Below, piece by piece: positions 31,961 through 44,103 of a DNA stretch of 64,000 nt (positions are counted from its first letter, which is position 1; each line of letters starts with the position of its first letter). Source of the DNA: Posidonia oceanica (Eukaryota; Streptophyta; Magnoliopsida; Alismatales; Posidoniaceae); the NCBI GenBank assembly GCA_037176725.1, contig JAZBRS010000013.1:7815001-7879000 (forward strand), given 5' to 3'. Position numbers and translations under genes: made by a program. The notes beneath the pieces are model-generated. The model saw only the letters and a program-made list of their open reading frames with translations. It did not search any database and was not told the origin of the DNA.

Positions 31961-33282
31961 GTGAAAATGCAACGGTTCGGCAAGGTATACATGAAACCGG
32001 CAAAACGTGCTCGGACGGGACCTAGGCCGTCGTCCCCTGGCGAGCTTGGGGCAACTCCGACCGAAATTCCGACGGTGACAGAGGCGGTGACGATGATTAT
32101 GGAGGGCACGGTCGTGGTGGGCATGACTGTGGTGGCTGAAACGGCTGAGGTGGCGCTTGTCGGTGCGACGGTGGAGGCTGGAACGACCGAGGTGGAGCTT
32201 GTAGAGGCGGTGGTGACGGCGGAGGTGGTGGAGACCGCGGAGGCTGGGACGGCGTCTGAGGCCGTGGTGGTGGGTCCGGCTACTGTGGAGGCCGGTGAGG
32301 CGGTTCCAGCTACTGTGGCAGGTCCGACTGCTATGGAGGCCGGTGAAGCGGCTGGCGGCGAGGCCGTGAAGGCCGGGGCGAAGCTTGGTTCTGGTTCCAG
32401 CAGCTCCTTTAGTTACGAGGACTCAGAGGAGGAGTCCGAGGAGATGGACTCAGACATGAGGTCCAAGACTGGTTCGGACGAGGCGGGCCCCGTGGTGGAG
32501 CCGGAGGCGAGGCTGGTCGATCCCCTCATCGCACAGTTTGGTGAGGATGACGGCTGGTGGCGGAACATGATGGACTTCGTCCGACAGGAGGCGGAGGGCG
32601 GCGTGAGGGATCCCCCGGACTACTGGCGGGACCAAATCCCTCGAGACGAGGTGCAGGTGTCGGGACCGCATAGGGACACATCTCGATTGGAGTATGCTAC
32701 CGCCACGCTAGCCTCGAGGGGGCAGGTAGTCACTTTTCACTTTCCCTTTGTTTGATTTAACTATTCAGCTTGACTGACAACCCTTTTATTTTTACAGAGT
32801 CGGGCACCTGCCGTGACCCACTGCTACTGGGGACAGGTTCACCAGTCCTACGCCTTGCTGGCTCCCTTCCAGCAGGAGCGTCTGGATCGGATGGGATTCG
32901 GACACTTCCTGTCCATCCCAGACTTCCCCCTTCGTCTGATGTTCTTGGAGGCCGTTGTGGAGCGATGGAACTTCCGTACCAGCTCGATCATCACGAGGGC
33001 GGGCGAGTCTATTCTCTCTCTTAAGGACATGGTGTGGCTGACCGGTCTACAGGTCACAGGCCGGCCGATGACGGGGTGGGTGTACTCGGACTACTCAGTC
33101 CTGGCGCGGGAGCTCGTCGAATGACAGCTGGCCATGAACGGGTAGTAGCTCATGGTGATTACCTCTATTGTTCACCGAGTTAGTGCTTTGGCAGAGACGG
33201 TGGTTGGACCGGGCGTGGAGGCCGATCAGCAGTTGCGGGCCTTTCTACTGGTGCTGTTTGGGGAGGTGCTCTTCTCGCACGC
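31961..33282 (+). pseudogene. Antisense gene b of C2: plant mobile domain (PMD) protein
   Basis: Exon 1 (31961-32725) encodes a basic N-terminus, a long Ala/Val/Glu/Thr-rich low-complexity region, an acidic Ser-rich stretch and a GEDDGWWRNMMDFVR block. A 72 bp phase-0 intron (32726-32797) follows. The next exon opens with SRAPAVTHCYWGQV and then has PMD features: FQQERLDRMGFGHFL, FLEAVVERWNFRT and LSLKDMVWLTGLQVTGRPM (the aminotransferase-like plant mobile domain). PMD proteins such as MAIN/MAIL1 act in silencing and genome maintenance in Arabidopsis. It stops at 33122, then is interrupted by the solo LTR at 33283; its continuation is 42290-42360, where a deletion fuses it to integrase. The C1 copy at 58984-61626 shows the remaining exons. 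Confidence 0.7.
32726..32797 (+). other. Intron 1 of antisense gene b in C2
   Basis: 72 bp, GTAGTC...TTTTTACAG, phase 0 between ...RGQ and SRAP.... The same intron is 77 bp in C1 (60733-60809). Confidence 0.75.
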
Positions 33283-34569
33283 TGTAGTAATTCTAAATTC
33301 TGATCGTCCATGCACGTTACCAAAGCTTGCGTGCACCGATCAAAATAGGCTCACTATATACGGCTGGATCCGAGGGAAGAAACTCGACTCGGAAACGCTG
33401 GCAAAAGAAAAGAAAAGAAATGATGAGACAATTCGGAGTCGCCACCAGGTCTATTGGATTGGGAGATAAGGAAAACCGAGGGTAATACATGAAGAGACAT
33501 GTAAAACCAGACGCAAGGAGGGGCAAAGGGATGCAATGCTAAGCTAAGCTATGCTATGCTATGCTATGACTCAAGCCTAGGATAAGGGAAAGGTCGATGC
33601 GAGCCAAGAGAAAGGGCAAGAACTCCTGTTACGCATGGGAAAGTTGTTAGGCACCCCCGATATGTTCGAGAGTCGGTCTTTCTTAGGCAATCTCGCGCTG
33701 ATGCAGGGAATTGCTAACCTAATGCCTAGATGCCATAAATGCTTATCTACTATGCATTGGAAATAAACGTGCTATCTATGTGCTTAGCCACGCTGCTAGT
33801 GTTCCGAACCGGGCAGACCCTGGTTCGTAAGAACTCCTAAGCAATAAGCATCATGGCCCTGTATGCAGATGCAAGTGATAAAGCAAAACGGCGAGGAAAC
33901 CAAGCAATGCAAGCGGCATGTGTAGTAATCCCAATCGGAATCAGGCTTACTATTAGCGGCGATTTGATCCGAGGAAGAGGCTCAACTCGAAAATACTTAA
34001 AATCGAGGAGAAAAGAGGAAGATAAGACAAATCAGAGTCACCACCATGTCTATTAACGGAAGACAAGGAAAACCGGGGGAAATGCGTGGATTAAACACGC
34101 AAATCCAAGCAAGAAATGCAAAGCAAAGCAATGATAAAGAAAACAAATGCAAATACATGCAAATGAGATGACTCTAGCCTAGGATAAGGGCGTTATGGTC
34201 ATTACGGGCCAAAAGACTGGGCAAGGACTCCTGTTACGCGCGGGGAAGGTGTTAGGCACCCCCGACACGCCCAAGAATCGGTCTTTCTAGGCTTACGCTC
34301 GCATACGCAGGGAAATGCAGGTTTGAATGCCTAAATGCCAATGAATGCCTGAATGAGTGCTCAAGGTGTGCTCTAAGTGGAGAGAATACAAAGTAGGGAA
34401 GTAAACGTGCTCTCTAAGTGCTCAGCCGCACTGTCTGTGTTCCGAACCGGGCGAAACCTAGCTCGTGAGAACTCCAGGCAGTAAGCATCACAGCCCTATA
34501 TGCAAATGCAAGCGAAAAAGCAAAACAACGGCAAAACCATGCAATGCGATCGACATGCAAGAGAAAACG

Positions 34570-34760
34570 GCGTAAAATGCGCAAAACGAGGCAAGAAACG
34601 AAAACGGCACGCGAAACGGTGCAAAAGACGAAACAGGCACGCAAAACGGTGCCAAAACGAAAGCGAGCGCGCAAAACGACGCAAAAGTAAAGCAGGCACG
34701 CAGAACGGTGCCAAAGACGAGAGCGGGCACGCAAAATGGTGCCAAAAGCAGCGAAATAAA
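34570..34760 (-). repeat. Short 29-31 bp tandem repeat in D LTR
   Basis: GCACGCAAAACGGTGCAAAA-type units; the reverse complement of the larger array at 51690-52690 in the other D LTR. A related run at 39670-39830 belongs to the A-type LTR. Confidence 0.75.
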
Positions 34761-35399
34761 ACCTCGGAAAAGCCATGCGAATGCAAATGCAGGGAAAAAT
34801 ATCAAAAGAAGCTAAAGGAGAGGTAAAACAGCGCGTGTGTGAGAACAGACGCTGTTTAGGGCCACACAGAGTAGGTGTGAAGACCTACAAAGGGGAGAAG
34901 TGAGCAAATGGAGGGATTACCACTTTTTTTGTGACCGTTTCCCACTAAACCGCTCCACGATGTGTCTCGCACGCTGCCCAAAGCTCGCGATGCGATCAGA
35001 TCGTGGAAAAGGGGGAAGAAGGTCGCTTTAAGTGGTGAATCCAGGGAAAACACAACACAAAACCCTTGGGGAAACACGAAACGGGGATCGGAGTTGATAG
35101 ACAAGAAGAGGAGGCCCTATTCTACATGCTCAAAGAGACAGAAAGCGAAAACAAGGCAAACAATGCAAATGACATGCAAATGAATGCAATGCAGGGGTTC
35201 AGGAGGACATACCTGGAAATCCTGGGGCCTGATCTGAAATCTGCTTGGTCCATGCTGAAGAGCGCTTCGCTGCGGTCGCCTGGGCAGCTTGTTTGAGAAG
35301 ATCCAACGGCCGGATTGGAAGATATCGCAGCTTCAAGGCAGGAGGGCCAGAACAGGGGAGAAGAGCAGATCTAAGTGTTCAGGAGGTCCTAGGGGTGTG

Positions 35400-36450
35400 C
35401 AAAAGGTCCTCCCAAGTGAAAGGGAGCTAAAGGGACTTAGTGTGTGCAAAGGGATGCTTAATGCAAAGCTAAATGAATGCAGAATGCATGCAGAAGCAAG
35501 AAAAGACAAGAAGGAGAATTTTGGGAAAAACAGGGATTCAAATGCATTTTCAAAAAGAAAAGGGGGTTAAATCCAGAGTTTTGAAAAAGATGGGGCTCTA
35601 CAGGCAGGGGTTTTGGAAACAGGAGGGATTGCATGCAGTTTTGCAAAAGACTGGGCTTAGAATGATATTTTAAAAAGTGGGTATGCATCAGAGGAAGTTT
35701 TGAAAGCAAATGGCAAGCAAAATGCAATTTTGAAAAACTCTGGGGTCTAAAATGCAATTTTTCCAGAAAACAGGGTTCTGGGGAGTCTGGGAATGCAAGT
35801 GGAGGGCCTACGTGCAATTTTGCAAACATGGGAGCTAGAATGCAATTTTGAGGGCAAAACAGGCATTTTACATGATTTTAAAGGGATGCAAAGGACCTAT
35901 GTGTCATTTTGAAATCATGTAGGGTCAAAAATGCAATTTAATATGCAAAATATGCTCTGAAATCACAGATAAAGGACTGATGTGCAATTTTTTAAAAATG
36001 CAGGGTTGAAAATGCAATGCAATAAGCTAAAATGCATGCAAAATGATTACTGTGCATTTAAAATGGACCTAGATGCAAAAATGAGAAAACAGGGGGGCAA
36101 ATATGCAATGCAGTATGCAAAATAAGGAAATAAACCCTAAGTTACTACAGTGCATGGGACCTAAATGCAAAAACAGTAAAATACAAGGACACAGAATGCA
36201 ATATTATAAGGTAAAGTTCATGCATTTAAATTAAATGACCTACTGCAGGACCTATGTGCAAAAATTGAAACCAGAGGGGCTGAAGCATAAAATTTTATAA
36301 CTAAACAGCACAGTAAAAGGACCGGATTGAAAATACAGAAAAGCAGAAATACATTACGCAATTTAGCATGGTTTTAAATTAAAAACAAAGCAACTTAAAT
36401 GATATAAGGACTAGAATGCAAAAATAAAGAAACTTAGACCTAACATGCAA
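35400..36450 (-). repeat. Degenerate TGCAATTTT-rich repeat of D LTR
   Basis: Recurrent AATGCAATTTT / GACCTATGTGCA segments every 30-50 bp; counterpart in plus orientation at about 50640-51340. Non-coding. Confidence 0.55.
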
Positions 36451-39400
36451 TATTCACAAGAAACTATACTAAGAAAACAAAATAAATGAACAGTGATTGT
36501 CGGCGGCGACAAGCACTGTAGCAGTGAGCTATCAGGACTTATGGCCACCGGCACAGGGGGCTGAGGAGGCGCTGAACGGCGGAGGCGGCTGCTGACGTCC
36601 GTGCGGAGCTCCGGGGGTCACCGGGATGGCGTTCCGCTGGCTGGAGCGTCGTGAAGACCGGAGGACGGCGCCAGAGAAGATGGTCTGACCGGCGAGCAGA
36701 AACGGGGCAGGAGGACCAGAAACCTACTTCTAAGAGGCTGAGAAGCAGTAGGGGAAGAAGAGGGAGCTGAGGGCGTAGAGAAATACCTTTTCGCGCGTCT
36801 GAAACGTGCTCCCGACCTCAGCAGTATCGGAGCTGGTCGGCGACGTCTGTGCAGTTGCAGCGGTGACTGTCGGGCGCTCGCGGAGGTTGGGGCTGGCTCA
36901 GAGCGAGCTTCCGGTGCTCCCTGAGCGATCGGACGCGAGCTTCGAAGCTCGGAGAAGAATCTGGCACCTTTGGGTTCTCAGAAAGGAACCGGAGGTGGGG
37001 GGAGGGTGTTGCTGCTCGTCCGGTGGAGTGAAGCCCTCCGGGAGATAGCTGGAGGTCTGGAGAGTGAAGCTGGATGATCGGTTTGGGTTTCTGGAAAGTG
37101 TGGAAGGAGTTTGAAGGTTGGGTCCGTTTCCGGACAGAAGGAGGCTCAAGTGTTTGTAGTGGGGTTTGCAGGCTGTGGGGGATGACCGGGCTTGAGGTCT
37201 GGTGCTCTGGAAAGGTGGATGTTCGGTGATTATCTGGGTGGAGTTTGGTGGGAAGCAATGAGCTGTGGTGGAGGGAATTGTGGAAGGATCGGTGTTGGGT
37301 TTGCAGCTGGCTCTCTGGTTATCAGGAGATGTTTCAGGGTGGTTTCGGGTGATGAAAAGGCAGTGGGATGGTGGAGGATGAAGGCTGGTTGCTGGGTGGA
37401 TTTGGGGGAGCAATTTGGAGAAGTTCTAAGGCCGGGAAGGGTGCTGGATTACTGAAAGAAGAAGGGAAGAATTTGCAGTGGATTTTGGATGAAAAAGGAG
37501 AAGGACTTGGGTGGAGGATGCTGGGGAATTGGAGGGCTCTCTCCGGGATGCCAAGGAGGACACTCAGGCGCTCTCTTCTACTGCTCTCTTTTTCTGGAAA
37601 TTGGAGGAGGCAAAGAGGAAGAAGGAGGAAGGTCGCTCAGGTGGAGGAAATTGCAATGGAATGGGTCTCTGGTTCGCTAACTGCTGGTTCTCTCTGATTG
37701 CTCACACTGATTGCCAACTGAGGATCCTTGCTCTGATGGAATGAACAGAAGCTTACATGGGGAGAGACCGACTGCTGGCGCGCTGCTGAATTTTTGAACT
37801 CATCGGCGGCCACTGCAGCAGACAAGAGATGGCGAGGCGACCGGCATTCAATGCCTCCGGATTCGGTGCTGAAATGGAAGAGAGGCGGCAAGCTGCTGTA
37901 GGTTGATAAGATGGAAGGTCGAATTTCAAATGGAGGAGGGAATACTGCAGCAGCTGCTCGCGGGAGAAAATGGTGGAAAACACAGAAGGGAGAAGGAAGA
38001 AGAAGGAGGAGAAGGCCGGGCCGCGGGCCGAAGAAAAGAAGAAAAGAAAAATAAAGGAGAAGGAGGGAAACGGGCTGATGGGCCCAGCAAGGAAAAAAGG
38101 AAATAAAAATGAGAAGGAAGAAAGAAAGAGAGGGAAAAGAAGAGAAATAAAATAGGAAAAAATAAATTAAAAATAAGTAAAAATACTAGAAAGGTTGTGT
38201 TGTGAGTTAGGATTTTAATTAGATTTTTTTAATGACTGCTTTGGGTTAATTAGTGTGTTTTGGGCTTGATTAGGGTTTTAGGGTTTTGTTTTGTTCTTAA
38301 TTTGTTTTCCACTTGATTAAATGTTTGTTAAATCTTTTAAATTGTTTTGTTAATTGTGTTTTTCTTGTTAAGCATTTTAGGATGTTAATTAGGATTTTTA
38401 GGATTTATTTTTAGGTTAATTAGGATGGGTTTAGGGCTTTTAGTTTTAGTCTTTTAGGTTTTTTTTTTTTCTTTCTTAAGTCTTTTGAATTAGGTTTTTG
38501 ATTTTTATTTGTTGATTTTTCTTGATATTTTTTAATTGGGTTTCTCTGGTTTGATGGAGTGTTTTTAAGTCTTTTTAATGTGTTTTTCTTTTTCTTTTTA
38601 ATTAAGTTCTTAGGTTGTTTTTTCTTAGGTTTGCTAAGTTAGGCTTTTTTCTTTCATTAATTACTTATCTTAGTGTTTTAATTGTTTTACTTCTTTTTAG
38701 GGTTTGTTTTTTTAATTCTTTTGATAGGGTTTTCACTTTTGGTGGGTTTTGATTTTATTTCAGTTTTTTCCTTGATTTTTCAGTATTTTCTTTTAGTTTG
38801 TTTTGCATTTTTTAGTTTGCATGCTTGATTTCCTTTTTAGCTTGATTTAGTTAAGTTTAGGTTTTTAATTGTTTGTTTAATGTTTTTAATTACTTTTCTT
38901 AGAGTTCTGGTTTGTTTCTTTTACGTTTTAGATTTTTACAGATTTTTAGGGGGTTTTATGGATTTTAGTAGAGGGAAGAAAAAGGAAAAGAGAAGGAGGA
39001 AGAAAATGGGAAAAGGGAGAAATAAAAAGGAAAGAGATGAGTTGGAGGGAAATGATTTTTTAAAATTCAGGGAAAAAGGTAAAAATAAAGTAAAAATAGG
39101 AATAAGATAGAGAAGGGATAGAAACACAAAGAGGGCCCACAGCCAGGCAGGAAAAAGGGCAAGAAGGGGATGAAAAGAGAGATGATAATCAGGAGAGAGA
39201 GAGGAGAGAGAAAATGATAATACCGGAGAGAGAAAAGGATAATTAGGGCAAATGAGAGGCTTAGAGGTCTTGGAATGGGATGAAAATTGGGGAGTGGGTA
39301 GCCTAGGGTTTCTAGTGTTGGTTCTGAGGTTTTGGTTTGATTCTAAGAAAGTTTTGGAGGGGTTTCAAGGTGTAGAAAAAGGGTAGTTTCACCTAGGTTT

Positions 39401-39933
39401 TCTAGGATTTTTGGGAATGGCCTAGGTTTGAGAGTTTCTAAGTTCTTGGGTAGGTTTGCTAAGTGGGTGCTGGTGGGTTTTCCTATGGATTTTGGTCAGG
39501 TTTTGAGTTTGGGAAGAGGGGCAAAGGCTTAGGTCAAGTTGGCTTGGTTTTGAAAGGTAAAGAAGAGGGTTAGGGTTTGGTTTAGTTTGGGTTTGAGTCC
39601 AGCAATCACTAGGAGGGCTCCAAAGTCCAAGCCTGCCAAGATGGGGTGTCAACAGCATGCAAGCAATAAAGCAGAGCCAGTGCGGAAAACGGTGCGAAAA
39701 TGCGGAAAACAATGCAAAAAGGGGCATAGAAAACCATGCAGCGGAGCGAGAAACGATGCAAAATGCAGAAAATGATGCAAAGTGCAAGAAACGAGGCAAA
39801 GCGGGGTGCAAAATCAAAACAAAGGGTGGGCAACATGCATTGGGGTTGCAGCAATCCAAAGAAGCGAAAAAATACGGAAAACAGCGAACGAAGCAAAATC
39901 GGTGCTTTAAAATGGCTGTCAGCCATCTGCAAG

Positions 39934-42064
39934 TATTGGACGCTAGCATTGCTAGCGTCCAACACCTGCTGGAGGCAGACAACATGCAATTTTGGAAATC
40001 CATGCATTCTAACTATATGGATGCAGTACTGATGCAAATATGCAGCTAAATGGGTGCCTGACATGCAAATCTAACCTAACAGAAGATTAGAAGAAGAATC
40101 AGAGCAAGGAGCATGCCAGAATCAAGGATTCAAGCTAGTAAGTTGTTGGACGCCTGTAGGCTGGGCGTCCAACGTTAGACGCCAGAGTGGCTGGCGTCCA
40201 ACATAGAACAGAAGACAGGGGAGCGAAGGGAGCATACAAGTGATAGATGAGAATAGGGATCATGCATTTGGGTTACTGGGGATGAGCATGGGGCAAGCAA
40301 GCAAACATGGGGAGCATAAAATAAGCAACCAGACCTTACCTATGCTAAGTGCCAGGTCAAAGACACAACCAGGTCGTTGGACACAAGCTAGGCCGGCGTC
40401 CAATGTTGGACGCCAGCTCCAGCAGCGTACAACGTCCTGGGAGGCACAACACACAAAGAAACATGCATAAAATAGCAAAATAATCCACTGAAATTAAAGA
40501 ACAGTTGCTAATGAAGCTAGACATGCATAAGAACACAGGAAATGGGCAAACAAGCAAGATCAGAAAGGCATACAAGCTTTAAACAAATGAATGAGGAGCC
40601 AGGACGTTGGACGCTAGAGCCAGCAGCGTCCAACGTTGGACGCTGAAGGCTCTGGCGTCCAATGACCCAAGCATGTAGACTCACCTGTTCTAAAAGGGGA
40701 GCTCAGCTCTACCCCACCTATATGCATGCAAACACATTAAAGGCATGTAAGAACTAACAGGAACATGCAAAGGAGGCATTTTAATCCAAAAGAACTAAGC
40801 AAAGAGGAGACATGCATAGGAACATAGGATTTAAACTTGCAAAATGAAAGCATGCAACTTGCAAAGATCTAGCAAACCTAAACATGGGTGCCATAGGGGC
40901 TAGGCATCTCTAAGTAGGCATGGATCACAAAATAGCATGAAGAATATGCATGATATAGGCATAGCAGCAAAGCAAAGCAAGTAGAGGTGTTGGACGCTAT
41001 GTGAACCAGCGTCCAACGTTGGACGCAGCTCACCCTAGCGTCCAACGAAGGCAGAAGACAGATGGAGATTAAGCATGCAAAAAGGATTCAAACAAGCATG
41101 GAACAAGCAGATAGGCATGGCATAACATCAGAGAACATTCAAGGAAGCATGCAACACAAGCTTGCAGAAAAAAAAGCTAACAAAAGGGCATAGAAAGCAT
41201 CTGAACAAAAGCTAAGCAAGAGGAGCCGTTGGACGCTAGCTTATGCCGCGTCCAACGTTGGACGCACCAGCTGGTGCGTCCAACACACTGAACTCCATTG
41301 CGACCACAAATCGTGGCCAAAAGGATTCAGAAAATTGCAAAGTTGCAAGGGAAGACTCACACTAGCATGCATGACCTAAAGGGATAGGGTGCTTACCTTG
41401 TCGCGGCCTGGAACGGCGTGTCGACCTCATTCACTAGCGCTGCGGAAGTGGACGACCAGCTGACTCCGGCGAGCTCGTGCGGGCTGCTAGAGGCACGGGA
41501 GGGGTTGGCTAAGGGTCCGGGATGTAGGTGGATACTCGGTCTCGCTCTGGAGGTGGAGAATTGCGGTGGAAATGGGCTGTGCTGCTTTGTGTGTGCTGAG
41601 GAAGATGGGTGGTTGGTGCTAGTTTTGTTTGAAGGGTGCATGGGTTCTGCTGCGAATTACAGCAGCTTGGGCGGGAATTGCAGGCGAATGACAAAGGCTT
41701 TGGGTGTGGGAAGGTCACGAGGAATGGTAGGAGGGGTGTGGGCATGTCAGTCGGCGGCGAGGAAGCCGATGGTGGCTGACAGAGGCGGCAAATGGCAGTA
41801 AAGGCAAGGAGAGCGGGATTTCGGCTGAAATGGAGAAGAGATGGGTAGTAACTCAAGCTTGGAAGGTAGTGGATGGCGTGGAGTGGAAGAAGGGACAGGT
41901 AGTAAGTGCAGGGAGGTGCGGGATTAGACGGCTGGTGAGCTGGAAGGGGTGGAGCAGCCACTGCTGCAACCGAGCCGTTGGACGCTGGACCAGGAGGCGT
42001 CCAACGTTGGACGCTGGAACAGGGCACGTCCAACGTTGGACGCTGCCTATTCTAGCGTCCAACG
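39934..42064 (-). repeat. GGACGC hairpin modules in the A-type solo LTR
   Basis: Single hairpin at 39934-39966, double modules at about 40143, 40374, 40604, 40986 and 41228, and a triple at 41976-42064. Spacing is mostly 225-240 bp. Palindromic joints such as GCGTCCAACGTTGGACGC are intact in several. Confidence 0.75.
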
Positions 42065-42289
42065 CACTCAGTTGGCAAAAGACTGCAAAAGGGCTTGGGC
42101 TTAGGCCAAAGAGGTGGAAAGAGGTGTAAAAAGGCTTGAGGTTTTGGCTTGGGATTTAGGTGAGGTTTTGGGCTAGGTTTTGGGGTAGAAAATGGGTTGG
42201 AAAGAAGGAGTGCCATTCCAGAGTCCACACGAGCCTGCAGGAGAAAACAACCAACTTCCGGGCTGTCAGAATGGGGTGTCTACATACGC

Positions 42290-42360
42290 CTCCTGAAAGT
42301 TGTCCGCGTGGTTCCTCCCCCTCCTGGCGGACTTGGAGCGAGTGGGAGAGTATGCTTGGG
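42290..42360 (+). pseudogene. Continuation of antisense gene b of C2
   Basis: Carries on the PMD frame after the solo LTR (...ADLERVGEYAW-like, with an in-frame TGA), then ends abruptly at a deletion junction at about 42361-42367, where C2 integrase sequence starts in the opposite direction. Confidence 0.6.
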
Positions 42361-42366
42361 ACTACT

Positions 42367-42688
42367 GTATCCTAGAAGAGGGGACCATGATCTCAAATGG
42401 GACTACTGTCTCCATACCATAAGTAAGCGCAAACGGGGTTTGACTCGTAGGAGTTCTTATGGAGGTTCGATAGGCCCATAAGGTATCAATTAATTTATCT
42501 GTCCAATCATGTCCCTTGGCTCCTCCTACCGTTTTCTTAAGGATTCAGATTAACGTTTTATTAGTAGCTTCAGCTTGCACATTACCTTGGGGGTAATATG
42601 GCGATGAATGATGCAATTCAACTTTAAACCTCTTACAGAGCTTTTGAAGTCTTGGGATACGAAGATTGCACCATTGTCTGCTACTAGT
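42367..42688 (-). pseudogene. Integrase C-terminal fragment of C2
   Basis: The minus strand matches C1's integrase around 56840-57146 (HYSSPYYPQGNGQAEATNKT region through YGMETVVPFE). It is bounded on one side by the deletion and on the other by insertion of C1 at 42689. The rest of C2's pol, gag and 5' LTR lies beyond C1, outside the window. Confidence 0.75.
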
Positions 42689-44082
42689 TGTAGATACCCC
42701 GTTTTGGCACTCCCTTCATGTTAGGATAGTCTCTTGCATTAGGTCGCTCTTAGAAGCCCTCCACCCATTCCTAAATGTCTCACTTGAGCTAAATGTTCCC
42801 CTCAAAGTCCAAAATGCTATCCTTATCTAAGCCCCAAATGTCGGCAACCTGAGTGTGCTTCACGTCCTGACCAAATTTGAAACTTAAACTAATTAAGGGT
42901 GTTGTCCGCTGGCTTCTCAGCGTACAACATTAGCCGCTGGTTCTCCAGCGGCTAACATTGGCCGCTGGTTTTCCAGCGTCTAACGTGGCAACCCAGTCAG
43001 CCCAAAGCTTTTCTTATTTGGCCTAATCCAAAAATCATGTTTTTGCTTTCTTTGGAACTTGTTGACCGGTCAAAGCCATCAAAGCCAAGTTTAATCACAC
43101 TTAAAGACTCCTTAATTGGAGAATCTTCTCTGATCCTGGCAATTATGCCTCGGAGGTGGTTATACGCGGATACGCTCGCTTATAACGTTATACGCTGCTG
43201 GTTTTCTAGCGTATAACACTTCTGAAACAGGAAACTCTGTTGACTTGGCATTTGTGTCCTTTTTTGTTCCTCCCCTTCCCTGCTTCTACAAAAGCAGGGG
43301 TACCCTCACAGAGTTCAAGGCCGGAATTTTGAGAGAGAAAAATAGTGGAGGAATTTTTGGAACTCACATGCTCTCTTGAGATTGAAAATCTTAGAGAAGT
43401 GAGGTCCTTAAGAATTGAAAGAGAGAAGAGAGATTTTGAAAGAAGGAGTGTCCCTTTGTCATTGTTGGCTTCATGTCAACACAGTTTGCACCTTGTGCAT
43501 AGACAGAGGGGACTCTATTTCATTCGTTTCCTTTTCATTTCTGATAACATATGTTTAATTCCGTAGCATAATCAAGCATTTTTATTTCAAGTTCATATAT
43601 TATTTTAGCTAGGCATACATCTCTATTAGTTGCAACCGAGGGGATCAAACCCCTCGGGTACATATCTCACTACGCTTTCTTTATTTTCTTTTCTACTAAT
43701 TCTAGATAGGTTACTACACATATTGATCCATCTTTATATTGTCTTGTTTGTTTTGCTTTGCTAACGTTTGTCATACAATGAGGAAGAAGGAAGAAAGAGC
43801 TCACCAAGCACGGGCACCCTTGGGCAACGCTAGCGTTGTCCCAAGGTAGCTGAACCCGCAACCACATTACATCTCCCCAAAGGCGTCTCGAGGGCCGGCG
43901 AAAGCAAACCGAGAGTGGCGATCACACCGATTCCATCACACGTGGAGTGACGGAATCGGATACAAAAAAGGGGACCCGGAGAAAGAGAAGATAGAGCGAG
44001 CAAGAGAGCCAAAAGAAGCCTCTTCTTCCCCAAACCTCCCCCCTCATCTTCTTCTCACCTCACACAAAATCCCATATCCACA
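42689..44082 (+). repeat. 5' LTR of element C1 (1394 bp)
   Basis: Starts TGTAGATACCCC, ends CCCATATCCACA, aligned along its length with 26908-28295. It is followed by a PBS-like TGG at 44086. Hairpins with GCGGCTAAC/TATACGCTGG arms lie at 42895-42985 and 43155-43215. The left flank CTAGT (42684-42688) is the expected target site; the right copy is outside the window. Confidence 0.85.
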
Positions 44083-44085
44083 GTC

Positions 44086-44103
44086 TGGCGATCACGGTGG
44101 GAC
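44086..44103 (+). other. Primer binding site of C1
   Basis: TGGCGATCACGGTGGGAC three bases after the LTR end. It starts with the obligatory TGG; I do not identify the tRNA. A similar TGGCGATCAC also occurs inside the LTR at about 43916. Confidence 0.6.

Larger units (their letters stand above)
33921..39654 (-). mobile_element. Solo LTR of family D (5.7 kb), nested in the A-type solo LTR
   Basis: Minus-strand start TGTTGACACCCC at 39654 and end ...ATTACTACA at 33921, flanked by perfect GCATG duplications (33916-33920 and 39655-39659). Homologous to 47298-53384. It contains the conserved block at about 34184-34296, a 29-31 bp tandem repeat (34570-34760), degenerate GCAATTTT repeats (35400-36450), GC-rich sequence (36480-37900) and a T-rich stretch (38160-38960). 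None of the many short open frames has recognisable content. Confidence 0.9.
33283..42284 (-). mobile_element. Solo LTR of the A type, inserted in C2 and itself interrupted
   Basis: Minus-strand LTR start TGTAGACACCCC at 42284 and end ATTACTACA-type terminus at 33283, with flanking CACGC (33278-33282) and TACGC (42285-42289), a target duplication with one mismatch. Its two parts (33283-33920 and 39660-42284) together make about 3.3 kb, like the A LTR at 799-4009. No PBS or polypurine tract flanks it; C2's antisense gene resumes directly on both sides. So it is a solo LTR, left by recombination between two LTRs. Confidence 0.85.

Noticed and set aside
36806..38155. Several open frames on both strands
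   Set aside because: Part of the D solo LTR (33921-39654); composition-driven, with no recognisable content.
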